In this document: piece after piece, positions 57,205 to 64,000 of the stretch
Layout: every line of letters starts with the position of its first letter
How positions within the stretch are numbered: the first letter of the stretch is position 1
Origin: Streptomyces lanatus
GTDB lineage: Bacteria; Actinomycetota; Actinomycetes; Streptomycetales; Streptomycetaceae
Reading direction: 5' to 3'
Length of the DNA stretch: 64,000 nt
Assembly (NCBI RefSeq): GCF_014655715.1
Contig: NZ_BNBM01000007.1
Coordinates: forward strand, 124,001-188,000
The notes under the pieces: model-generated
Database searches by the model: none
The model's input: the letters and a program-made list of their open reading frames with translations, nothing else
What the model was told of the DNA's origin: nothing
Made by a program: the position numbers and the translations under genes

Positions 57205-58056
57205 TCACCTCACGGGGAACGCCACATCGCACACCGGGTCCTCGGCCCCGGCCGTGTCCCAGTCCGCGAAGTACACCTCACGGCACGGGCCCGCCTGCCA
57301 CAGCCCCTGCTTCGGGATCCACTCCTCCACCGCCTCGAAGGCGGCCAGGATCTGCGGATGGGCCACCTGGGCCTTGGCGATACGGGTGTAGGCGAGCCGG
57401 TGGGCCGGTTCCACCCGCACCTTGGTGTCCCGCGCACGGCCCTGCCGCTCGACCCAGGCGCGCGCCGCGGCCTCGTCGGCCACCGGCACACAGGACTCGG
57501 CGGGGCCGTCGCTCTCCATCGACACATCGGAGTGGTACACGACGAATGGTGCCGCGGTGATGCCGCCGCACTCCCGAGCGCCCTCCTCCAGGCGGCCCAG
57601 GGACGCGCCGATCCACGCCGGCAGCTCACCCGCCAGCACATGCCGTGTCTCGGTGATCAGCACCCGCTCGGGCACGTCCACCGTCTCGACCTCGAACTTT
57701 CCGTACATCTCGGAGCTCCTCCCCGACAGCCGTTCACGGAGGTACTCGGCGAGAGTCCGCTGCCCCGCCACCCGCGCCTCGACATCCGCCCAGTACGCGG
57801 CGAGCCGCTCGGCGGCCATGGCCCCGTCCGGGGCCTCCACCACCTCCGCGACCCGCGCTAGCGGCATGTCCAGCTGGCGCAGCAGCGCCACCAGACGGGC
57901 CCGCTCGACCTGGTCGGCGCGGTAGTAGCGGTAGCCGCTGGCCTCGTCGACCTGTGCGGGCCGCAGCAGCCCCAGGCGGTCGTACAGCCGCAGCGCCTTG
58001 GCCGAGAGCCTGGCTCGCGCGGCGAACACGCCGATGGTGAGCAGTTCGTCGTCCAC
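57205..58056 (-). CDS. MerR-family regulator with GyrI-like ligand-binding domain
   Basis: GTG 58056 has GGAGG 8 bases upstream and gives 283 residues. The N-terminus is a MerR winged helix: LLTIGVFAARARLSAKALRLYDRLGLLRPAQVDEASGYRYYRADQVERARLVALLRQLDMPLARV, then a dimerisation helix. The C-terminal half (from ~125, FEVETVDVPERVLITETRHV) is GyrI-like, as in BmrR and multidrug-sensing regulators that bind small hydrophobic or cationic ligands. A MerR-type promoter with a dyad in a long spacer lies upstream, implying autoregulation. No efflux gene adjoins directly; glutathione peroxidase lies upstream. Confidence 0.88.
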   Translation of the reverse strand: MDDELLTIGVFAARARLSAKALRLYDRLGLLRPAQVDEASGYRYYRADQVERARLVALLRQLDMPLARVAEVVEAPDGAMAAERLAAYWADVEARVAGQRTLAEYLRERLSGRSSEMYGKFEVETVDVPERVLITETRHVLAGELPAWIGASLGRLEEGARECGGITAAPFVVYHSDVSMESDGPAESCVPVADEAAARAWVERQGRARDTKVRVEPAHRLAYTRIAKAQVAHPQILAAFEAVEEWIPKQGLWQAGPCREVYFADWDTAGAEDPVCDVAFPVR

Positions 58057-58103
58057 GGCCTCATCCTCCGTCGCCGGGCGGCCTGTCCCGCCCGGCGACA
58101 AGG

Positions 58104-58134
58104 ACGTTCAGCCCTGCCCCAGGGGCAAGGTCAA
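58104..58134 (-). promoter_or_regulatory. MerR-type autoregulated promoter with dyad in long spacer
   Basis: Reading the reverse strand, TTGACC (58134-58129) is followed by a dyad at 58130-58112 (CCTTGCCCC T GGGGCAGGG, 8 of 9 positions paired) and a weak -10 (GAACGT, 58109-58104) at 19-base spacing. Over-long spacers filled by a dyad are the hallmark of promoters controlled by MerR proteins. The regulator's start is 47 bases downstream. Confidence 0.6.
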
Positions 58135-58142
58135 CCGGCCTG

Positions 58143-58646
58143 CTACGCCAGCTGGCCCTCGACGGCCGCCACCAGCTCCGCGGCCTCCGGCTCGGTCTGC
58201 GGCGAGAAGCGGGCGACGACGGTGCCGTCGCGGCCGATCAGGAACTTCTCGAAGTTCCAGCGGATGTCGCCGCTGTGGCCCTCGGCGTCGGCGAACCCGA
58301 CCAGGCGCTCGTACAGCGGGTGCCGGCCCTCGCCGTTCACCTCGACCTTCTCGGTCATCGGGAACGTCACGCCGTACGTCGCCGAGCAGAACTCGGCGAT
58401 CTCCTCGGCGCTGCCGGGCTCCTGGCCCATGAACTGGTTGCAGGGCACGCCGAGCACGGTGAAGCCGCGGTCCGCGTACTGCTCCTGCAGCTTCTCCAGG
58501 CCGGTGTACTGCGGGGTGAGGCCGCACTTGGAGGCGACGTTCACGACGAGGACCGCCTTGCCCGCGTACTGGGGGAGGTCGGCGGGGGTGCCGGTGAGGG
58601 TGTCGATGTCGACGGAGAGGGGGGAATCGCTGTCAATGGTCGTCAT
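58143..58646 (-). CDS. Glutathione peroxidase-family thiol peroxidase
   Basis: The 167-residue protein has the usual length. VNVASKCGLTPQYTGL contains the peroxidatic Cys41 (Cys, not selenocysteine), VPCNQFMGQEPG holds the conserved Gln and a nearby Cys, and IRWNFEKFLIGRDG holds the Trp-Asn pair of the tetrad. As actinomycetes lack glutathione, such enzymes probably use thioredoxin. It reduces hydrogen peroxide and lipid hydroperoxides in the cytoplasm. It lies between the ArsR-type gene (9-base gap) and the MerR gene on the same strand. Confidence 0.92.
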   Translation of the reverse strand: MTTIDSDSPLSVDIDTLTGTPADLPQYAGKAVLVVNVASKCGLTPQYTGLEKLQEQYADRGFTVLGVPCNQFMGQEPGSAEEIAEFCSATYGVTFPMTEKVEVNGEGRHPLYERLVGFADAEGHSGDIRWNFEKFLIGRDGTVVARFSPQTEPEAAELVAAVEGQLA

Positions 58647-58655
58647 AAGCGGATG

Positions 58656-59639
58656 CTAACTCCGGTCGGTGTCGGGCCGGTGTGAGGCCTCGACGAGCAC
58701 CGCCCCCGCCGCCGTCCGCGAATACAGCACCGACCTCCCCGCCCGCCGCCGCTCCACCAGCCCGGCGTCCCACAGAACCTTCAGATGCCGCCCGACCGAC
58801 CCCAGCCCCTGTCCGGTCACCGCCACCAGCTGGGTCGTGCTGAGCGGGGCGTCGAGGAGGACGAGAACCTCGGCGCGGGCGGCGCCCAGCAGCACTCCGA
58901 GGCCGGGCGGGACCGTCCTGGCGCCGGGGTCGGTGAGGGCGCCCGCGCAGGGGTAGACCAGGGCGTGGCGGTCGGGTTCCTCCCAGGACACCCAGCCGCC
59001 CTTCGGGGTGATCGGCACGAAGAGCAGCTCGGCGCCGGAGAGCTCGCGGGGCGGGTACTCGTGCAGATTCACCTGGAGCCGGTTGCCGCCGAGCCAGCGG
59101 GTGCGTCCGGGCCGCAGCGAGTCCAGTATGGCCGCCCAGCCGCCCCGGCTCACCTGCGCGGTCCGTGCGACGACGTCGGCCTCCAGCACACGTCGGCGCC
59201 GGTCCCAGTCCGGTCGTACGGCCTCGGTCCAGACGTACTCCAGAAGCGCCGCCGCCCGCTCGGGCAGGTCGTCCCGGTCCAGTACGGCGGGCAGCGGGCC
59301 GGCCAGGGAGACGGTCAGGTGGGCGCGGGCCCGGTCGGGGTCGGCCGCGCGGACCCGGGCGACGCCCCGCTCGAAGTTCTCGCCGTCCCTCGGGGTCGGG
59401 GTGAGGAAGTCGGCGATCCAGGACCGGCCGAGGCCCGCCCGCACCAGCCGTGCGGTGACCGGGTCGGCGGCGAGACGGGCCCGGTAGCCGGGCCGGTGGG
59501 CGTCGAGCCAGGCCCGTTCGCCGGGGTGGGCGGCGGCGCCGGAGTGCAGCAGCTTCAGCGCGGCGAACGTCTCGGCGAGCGGGGAGACGACGAAGCGGCT
59601 AGCGGCGAGGGTGTCGGCGTTGATCTGCCACCAGCCCAT
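58656..59639 (-). CDS. ArsR-type regulator with DUF5937 N-terminal domain
   Basis: ATG 59639 follows GGAGGGG and gives 327 residues. The N-terminal ~230 residues match DUF5937 (SRFVVSPLAETFAALKLLHSG, GGWAAILDSLRPG, LQVNLHEYPPRELSGAELLFVPI). The C-terminus is an ArsR winged helix (GLGVLLGAARAEVLVLLDAPLSTTQLVAVTGQGLGSVGRHLKVLWDAGLVERRRAGRSVLYSRT). It is divergent from an MFS gene, with a TTTCGCG/CGCGAAA palindrome between, so it probably represses the transporter gene and itself. The inducer is unknown. Confidence 0.85.
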   Translation of the reverse strand: MGWWQINADTLAASRFVVSPLAETFAALKLLHSGAAAHPGERAWLDAHRPGYRARLAADPVTARLVRAGLGRSWIADFLTPTPRDGENFERGVARVRAADPDRARAHLTVSLAGPLPAVLDRDDLPERAAALLEYVWTEAVRPDWDRRRRVLEADVVARTAQVSRGGWAAILDSLRPGRTRWLGGNRLQVNLHEYPPRELSGAELLFVPITPKGGWVSWEEPDRHALVYPCAGALTDPGARTVPPGLGVLLGAARAEVLVLLDAPLSTTQLVAVTGQGLGSVGRHLKVLWDAGLVERRRAGRSVLYSRTAAGAVLVEASHRPDTDRS

Positions 59640-59657
59640 GAGCGCCCCTCCCCGACC

Positions 59658-59675
59658 TTTCGCGTCCGCGCGAAA
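59658..59675. promoter_or_regulatory. Palindromic operator between ArsR-type and MFS genes
   Basis: TTTCGCG-TCCG-CGCGAAA has perfect 7-base arms. It lies 18 bases upstream of the regulator ATG and 39 bases upstream of the MFS ATG, as expected for a divergent repressor site. Confidence 0.65.
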
Positions 59676-59714
59676 CAATAACGACCACCGCCGGTCCTCT
59701 TCAGACTCCACGGC

Positions 59715-60929
59715 ATGCGCAGCTACCAACAGCTCTTCCGCACCCCGGAGTTCACCCCTCTCTTCCTCGCGTCCTCGGCCAATGTGCTGGCCCAGACGAT
59801 CGGCGGACTGGCCCTGGGCACCCTGGTGTTCCGGGCGACGGACTCCCCCCTGCTGGCGGCGGTGAGCATGTTCGGGCCCTCCCTGACGCAGGTGCTCGGG
59901 GCGACGTTCCTGCTGTCCGGCGCCGACCGGCTGCCGCCGCGGTCCACGCTCACCGGTATCGGCCTGGCCTTCGCCGCCACCACGGCCGTACTGGCGCTCC
60001 CCGCCCTGCCCGTATGGGCCGTCTTCGTCGTCCTCTTCGGCCAGGGACTGGTCGCCTCGCTCGGCGGGGGAGTGCGCTGGGGGCTGGTGAACGAGATCCT
60101 CTCCAAGGACGGCTTCATGCTGGGGCGTTCGGTCTTCAACATGATGGCCGGGCTCGCCCAGATCCTCGGATTCGCCACCGGCGGCATCCTGCTGACGGCC
60201 CTCTCCCCACGGCTGTGCCTGCTGCTCGCGGCGGCGCTGTACGTCGTGTCGGCGGCCGTCGTCCGCCTGTGCCTGACCCCGCGCCCGCCCCGCGCAGAGG
60301 GCCGCCCGTCCGTCGCCGCGACCTGGCGCGCCAACGCCCTGCTGTGGTCCTCCCGCCCCCGCCGCCACGTCCTGCTGGGCCTGTGGCTGCCCAACGGGCT
60401 CGTCGTCGGGTGCGAATCCCTCTACGTCCCCTACGCCCCCGAGTCCGCGGGCACCCTGCTGGCCTGTGCGGCGCTGGGCATGTTCGTCGGGGACGTGACC
60501 GTGGGCCGGCTGGTGCCGCCCGCGGTGCGCCGACGGCTCGCCACACCGCTGCTGGTGCTGCTGGCGACGCCGTACCTGACCTTCGTCCTCTCCCCGCCAC
60601 TCCCGCTCGCCGCCGTCGCCGTCACCGTGGCCTCGGCCGGCTTCGGCGCGAGCCTGGTCCAGCAGGAGCGGCTCATGGACCTGACACCCCCCGAACTCAG
60701 CGGCCACGCCCTCGGACTGCACGGCTCCGGCATGCTCACCATGCAGGGCGTGAGCGCCGCACTGGCCGGTTCGGTGGCCCAACTGACGTCCCCCGCAACG
60801 GCGATGACGGTCATGGCGGCCGCCTCGCTGACGGTGACGGCGACGCTGGGGGTGGCGGGCCGCCGGGACGCCCGGCCCAAGAGGGGAGTTTTTCCCACCG
60901 CGCCGGCCTCTCGACCCTCGTCAGAATGA
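59715..60929 (+). CDS. MFS transporter (probable exporter)
   Basis: The 404-residue protein has about twelve hydrophobic segments, e.g. FTPLFLASSANVLAQTIGGLALGTLVF, AVFVVLFGQGLVASLGGG, LCLLLAAALYVVSAAVVRL, LATPLLVLLATPYLTF and LAAVAVTVASAGFGASLVQQ. The overall layout with the R-T-P-x-F start is typical of MFS proteins found beside ArsR/DUF5937 regulators, probably drug or metabolite exporters. Substrate unknown. No clear ribosome site precedes the ATG; transcription may start close to it. It is controlled, by inference, through the palindrome at 59658. Confidence 0.85.
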   Translation: MRSYQQLFRTPEFTPLFLASSANVLAQTIGGLALGTLVFRATDSPLLAAVSMFGPSLTQVLGATFLLSGADRLPPRSTLTGIGLAFAATTAVLALPALPVWAVFVVLFGQGLVASLGGGVRWGLVNEILSKDGFMLGRSVFNMMAGLAQILGFATGGILLTALSPRLCLLLAAALYVVSAAVVRLCLTPRPPRAEGRPSVAATWRANALLWSSRPRRHVLLGLWLPNGLVVGCESLYVPYAPESAGTLLACAALGMFVGDVTVGRLVPPAVRRRLATPLLVLLATPYLTFVLSPPLPLAAVAVTVASAGFGASLVQQERLMDLTPPELSGHALGLHGSGMLTMQGVSAALAGSVAQLTSPATAMTVMAAASLTVTATLGVAGRRDARPKRGVFPTAPASRPSSE

Positions 60930-60969
60930 GCACCACGCACAGCGCACGGCAGCGAGGGGAGCAAGTCGT

Positions 60970-62304
60970 ATGGACCGCACGACGGGGCTCGGGGGGAACG
61001 GGAACCATCCGAACCGTCCGCCGGACGAGATCACGGGATTCTCGGTCACGGCCGGGACGGTGGCGCTGCGGCGGGCGGTGACCCTGTGCTGGATGTCCCT
61101 CGCCGCCCTCGGCCAATCCATCGCCGTCTCCGGGGCGATCTGGCTGGTGGGGCCCGGGCTCGGGATGGTGCCGCGGGCCATGGAGGGGGTGCGGGGGCTG
61201 GCCGCCCGTCGGCGTGAACTGGCGTTGCGCTGGTCGGGGGTGGAGATACCGGGCCCGCCCGGCCCGCTGCCGCCCGCCCCCGAGGGTGCCTCCGGTGTGG
61301 CCGCCCGCTACCGGTGGATCATGAACGATCCGCAGACCCGGCGGGAGTGGGTCTGGGTGCTCGCCGACCCGCTGGCCGGGGCGTTCTTCGCCTTCCTGCC
61401 GCTCGCCCTGGTGCTCAGCGGGGTGTGGGGCGTCTTCCTCGCCTTCTTCGGGGTTCCGTTGTCCGTCGAGTGGGACGGCCTGTGGTACCAGTTCATCCCC
61501 ATCGAGGGGCAGGCCACCGCCGTGCTCGCGGGCGTCCTCGGCGTCCTGCAACTGCCGCTGGCCCTGTGGGCGGCGCCGCGTGCGGTGCGCCGGCACGCCC
61601 TGTACACCCGCTCCATGCTCGCCCCGGGCGAGAGCGAGCTGATGGCCGCCCGGATCGAGCACCTGGCCACCACCCGCTCCGAGGCCGTCGACACGCAGAT
61701 GGCCGAGCTGCGCCGTATCGAACGCGATCTGCATGACGGCGCCCAGGCCCGCCTGGTGGCGATGGGCATGGCCCTGGACGCCGCCGAACACCTCCTGGAG
61801 ACCAACCCGGAGGCGGTGCGCGCCCTGCTGATCGAGGCGCGCGAGTCGTCCTCCAAGGCGCTGGAGGAGCTGCGCGACCTGGTGCGCGGCATCCACCCGC
61901 CGGTCCTCGCCGACCGCGGACTCGCCGACGCGGTAAGGGCGTTGGCGCTGGTCAGCCCGGTGCGCACCGAGGTCAGGGTCGATCTGCCGGGCCGTCCTGA
62001 GATGCCGGTCGAGTCCGCCGCGTACTTCGCGACCTCGGAGGTCCTGACCAACGTCGCCAAGCACTCCGGCGCCGACCGGGCGCTGATCGACATCCATTAC
62101 GCTCACGGGATGCTGCGCATCACCGTCACGGACGACGGCCACGGCGGCGCGGACGCCTCGCGCGGCAGCGGTCTGCGGGGCATCGAACGCCGGCTGGCCA
62201 CCTTCGACGGGGTGCTGGCCGTGCACAGCCCCGTGAACGGACCGACGACGGTGACGATGGAGCTTCCGTGCGTATTGCCCTCGCCGAAGACCACTTCCTC
62301 CTGA
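60970..62304 (+). CDS. Sensor histidine kinase (HisKA_3/NarL-type partner)
   Basis: GAGGGGAG precedes ATG 60970; the protein has 444 residues. Hydrophobic segments lie near 36-65 and 128-205, giving a small membrane sensor region. The dimerisation and phosphorylation helix LRRIERDLHDGAQARLVAMGMALD carries His255. The ATPase part shows SEVLTNVAKHSGAD for the N box, TVTDDGHGGAD for the G1 box and GSGLRGIERRLATFDG for G2. It is partnered by the LuxR-type response regulator, whose start lies inside the kinase 3' end (37-base overlap). Signal unknown. Confidence 0.92.
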   Translation: MDRTTGLGGNGNHPNRPPDEITGFSVTAGTVALRRAVTLCWMSLAALGQSIAVSGAIWLVGPGLGMVPRAMEGVRGLAARRRELALRWSGVEIPGPPGPLPPAPEGASGVAARYRWIMNDPQTRREWVWVLADPLAGAFFAFLPLALVLSGVWGVFLAFFGVPLSVEWDGLWYQFIPIEGQATAVLAGVLGVLQLPLALWAAPRAVRRHALYTRSMLAPGESELMAARIEHLATTRSEAVDTQMAELRRIERDLHDGAQARLVAMGMALDAAEHLLETNPEAVRALLIEARESSSKALEELRDLVRGIHPPVLADRGLADAVRALALVSPVRTEVRVDLPGRPEMPVESAAYFATSEVLTNVAKHSGADRALIDIHYAHGMLRITVTDDGHGGADASRGSGLRGIERRLATFDGVLAVHSPVNGPTTVTMELPCVLPSPKTTSS

Positions 62305-62912
62305 GGGACGGCCTCATCCGCCTGCTCGGCGCCCATGGCCATGAGGTCGTGGCCGCCGTGGACAACGGTACGGAGCTCCTGGACGCGCTGATCGGCGAGG
62401 AGCCGGACGTCGCGGTGGTCGACGTCCGGCTGCCGCCGACGTTCACCGACGAGGGGCTGCGCGCGGCGCTGGCCGCCCGTGAGCGGCTGCCGGAGCTGCC
62501 GGTCCTGCTGCTCTCCCAGTACGTCGAGCCGCTCTACGCCCGCGAGTTGCTCGCCGGTGGCGGAGGGGGCGTGGGATATCTGCTGAAGGACCGCGTCACC
62601 AACGGCACCCAGTTCCTGGACTCCATCCGCCGGGTGGCCGCGGGCGGCACGGTCATGGACCCCGAGGTGGTCACGGGGCTCCTGGCCCGCAAGGCGCGCG
62701 ACGAGGCGGTGGGCAGCCTCTCGGCCCGCGAGCGGGAGGTGCTGGAGTGGGTGGCGCAGGGGCGGTCCAACGCCGGTATCGCGCAGGGCCTGTTCATCTC
62801 GGAGAAGGCCGTCGCCAAGCACATCGGCAACATCTTCACCAAGCTGCGGCTGCTGCCGGCGGACGGCGACAACCGGCGGGTGCTGGCGGTGCTGGCGTAT
62901 CTGGACCAGTGA
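62268..62912 (+). CDS. NarL/LuxR-type response regulator
   Basis: The 214-residue protein starts at GTG 62268 within the kinase gene. The receiver has ALAEDHFLLRDGL with the acidic pair, VAVVDVRLPP with phospho-acceptor Asp52 and YLLKDRV with the conserved Lys. The C-terminal LuxR helix-turn-helix is LSAREREVLEWVAQGRSNAGIAQGLFISEKAVAKHIGNIFTKL. Overlap with the kinase gene shows that the two form one two-component system. Target genes are unknown. Confidence 0.93.
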   Translation: MRIALAEDHFLLRDGLIRLLGAHGHEVVAAVDNGTELLDALIGEEPDVAVVDVRLPPTFTDEGLRAALAARERLPELPVLLLSQYVEPLYARELLAGGGGGVGYLLKDRVTNGTQFLDSIRRVAAGGTVMDPEVVTGLLARKARDEAVGSLSAREREVLEWVAQGRSNAGIAQGLFISEKAVAKHIGNIFTKLRLLPADGDNRRVLAVLAYLDQ

Positions 62913-63042
62913 CAGCCGCCCGGCGGGAATGGCCAAAACGTCACTGCGGGTGAGGTGTTTCTTCGCCAACTGACCGGGGTTCAGGGGGAGTTCACCTAGG
63001 TTGGTTGCTGATTTGATCACCGGCACCGCAGGAGGCTCCCCC

Positions 63043-63822
63043 GTGTCCGACCCGACCAGGCCCCACTCGGCCCGCTTCTGGAACTACTTCGTCGGCGGCG
63101 AGGACCACTACGAGGTCGACCGGCAGATCGGGGACGAGATCAAGGAGATCTTCCCGGGCCTGGTCGACGTGGCCGTCACCAGCCGCCATTTCCTGGGCCG
63201 CGCCGTACGCCATCTGGCGGGCGAGGTGGGCATACGGCAGTTCCTCGACATCGGCACGGGCCTGCCCACCGCCGACAACACCCACGAGGTCGCCCAGCGC
63301 GTCGCCCCGGACGCCCGGATCGTCTACGTCGACAACGACCCGACCGTGCTGACCCACGCGAAGGCCCTGCTCACCAGCACCCCGGAGGGCGCGACGACGT
63401 ACCTGGACGCCGACCTCCACCGTCCCGAGGCCGTCCTGGAGGCCGCCGCCGGCACCCTCGACCTCTCCCGGCCGGTCGCCCTGATCATCCTCAACACCCT
63501 CGGCCATGTCGTCGACCACGACCAGGCCCGCGACCTGGTACGCCGTCTCCTGGCCGGTCTCCCCTCGGGCAGCCACCTCGTGATCAGCGACAGCACGGCC
63601 ACCAGCGAGGGCATGATCGCCGCGTCCAGGGCGTACAACGCCAGCGGCGCCGTGCCGTACTACGTCCGCAGCATCGGCGAGATCGCCGCGTTCTTCGACG
63701 GCCTGGACCTGGTGGACCCGGGCATCGTCCAGGTCCCGGAGTGGCGCCCCGACGTCCAGGGGCCCACGGATCCGGCGCTGGTGGCGGTGGACGCGTACTG
63801 CGGGGTGGGGCGCAAGCCCTGA
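63043..63822 (+). CDS. SAM-dependent methyltransferase, DUF574 family
   Basis: GTG 63043 has AGGAGG upstream and gives 259 residues. The family signature is clear: HSARFWNYFVGGEDHYEVDRQIGDEI at the N-terminus, then FLDIGTGLPTADNTHEVAQ for SAM motif I, VYVDNDPTVLTHAKALL for the adenine-side acidic strand, and YLDADLHRPE. These proteins are abundant in Streptomyces, have a complete Rossmann fold and unknown acceptors. There is no obvious operon partner. The 130 bases upstream contain no recognised element. Confidence 0.9.
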   Translation: MSDPTRPHSARFWNYFVGGEDHYEVDRQIGDEIKEIFPGLVDVAVTSRHFLGRAVRHLAGEVGIRQFLDIGTGLPTADNTHEVAQRVAPDARIVYVDNDPTVLTHAKALLTSTPEGATTYLDADLHRPEAVLEAAAGTLDLSRPVALIILNTLGHVVDHDQARDLVRRLLAGLPSGSHLVISDSTATSEGMIAASRAYNASGAVPYYVRSIGEIAAFFDGLDLVDPGIVQVPEWRPDVQGPTDPALVAVDAYCGVGRKP

Positions 63823-63830
63823 GGGATGGC

Positions 63831-64000
63831 TCAGTCCCTCTTGTGCCGCTGGTAGTGGCGGGCGACACGGGCCCGGTTGCCGCAGCCGCTGGCCGAGCAC
63901 CAGCGGCGGCGCGGGTTGGTGGGCAGGAAGAGCAGTACGCAGTCGTCCGCCTCGCACTTACGGATCTTCCCGACCGCCGGATCGGCCAGCAGCCCGGCGG
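63831..64000 (-). CDS. CGNR zinc-finger protein, N-terminus beyond the window
   Basis: Only the last 55 codons lie in the window. They encode the CGNR zinc finger: KIRKCEADDCVLLFLPTN, then RRRWCSASGCGNRARVARHY and a basic end. The C-x4-C ... C-x4-C ligands and the C-G-N-R motif are intact. Such proteins carry an N-terminal ABATE domain and are thought to be stress-linked regulators. It converges on the DUF574 methyltransferase gene with an 8-base gap. Confidence 0.88.
   Translation of the reverse strand, partial: AGLLADPAVGKIRKCEADDCVLLFLPTNPRRRWCSASGCGNRARVARHYQRHKRD

Overview
The window is chromosomal DNA of a high-GC actinomycete, almost certainly a Streptomyces. Supporting signs are strong G/C bias at third codon positions, frequent GTG starts, 4-base ATGA/GTGA gene overlaps, a SARP regulator, DUF397/XRE genes, F420-linked enzymes, a DUF574 methyltransferase, an intergenic repeat typical of the genus and a single in-frame TTA codon noticed. 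No phage, insertion sequence, CRISPR array, tRNA or rRNA was recognised. The first and last genes run off the window.

Region 1 (1-9.0 kb): a truncated SARP regulator, an amidohydrolase, and a cell-wall glycopolymer cluster made of two family-2 glycosyltransferases (one fused to a CDP-glycerol glycerophosphotransferase), a GalE-type epimerase and a GT4 glycosyltransferase.

Region 2 (9-28.7 kb): a catabolic and F420-rich stretch. It has three luciferase-like (LLM) oxidoreductases, a Ddn-type F420 reductase, an SDR, an N-acyl-D-amino-acid-deacylase-like amidohydrolase coupled to an aldehyde dehydrogenase, an alpha/beta hydrolase and fbiC, which makes the deazaflavin precursor of F420. Embedded are a LuxR regulator with a TTA codon, a pair of related secreted proteins, a PHP metallohydrolase, and an L,D-transpeptidase-like protein lacking its catalytic Cys and His.

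Region 3 (28.8-46.1 kb): a STAND-type ATPase with a long TPR array, DUF397, a methyltransferase with a suspected 5' frameshift, an ADP-ribosylglycohydrolase homologue with degraded metal motifs, then an 11-gene same-strand run. That run holds an ECF sigma factor, a CU044_5270-like partner, two membrane Ser/Thr kinases, an FHA protein, an SPFH-like protein, a PP2C phosphatase, a soluble kinase, a vWA protein, an unknown protein and a double-zinc-ribbon membrane protein. The PP2C-kinase-vWA core matches the described TerY-P triad.

Region 4 (46.1-64 kb): a sodium:solute symporter, an SDR divergent from an EthD-like gene, an XRE/DUF397 pair, a GPP34 protein, a D,D-carboxypeptidase with an unusually long acidic cytoplasmic tail, a GT-C-like membrane protein, a MerR regulator, glutathione peroxidase, an ArsR-type regulator divergent from an MFS exporter, a two-component system, a DUF574 methyltransferase and a truncated CGNR zinc-finger gene.

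The main cross-window pattern is a 15-bp palindrome, CTGACG-N3-CGTCAG. It occurs five times exactly, always just upstream of catabolic genes (amidohydrolase, LLM, SDR, LLM, divergent SDR/EthD-like). This points to one repressor regulon scattered over 48 kb whose regulator is not obvious in the window.
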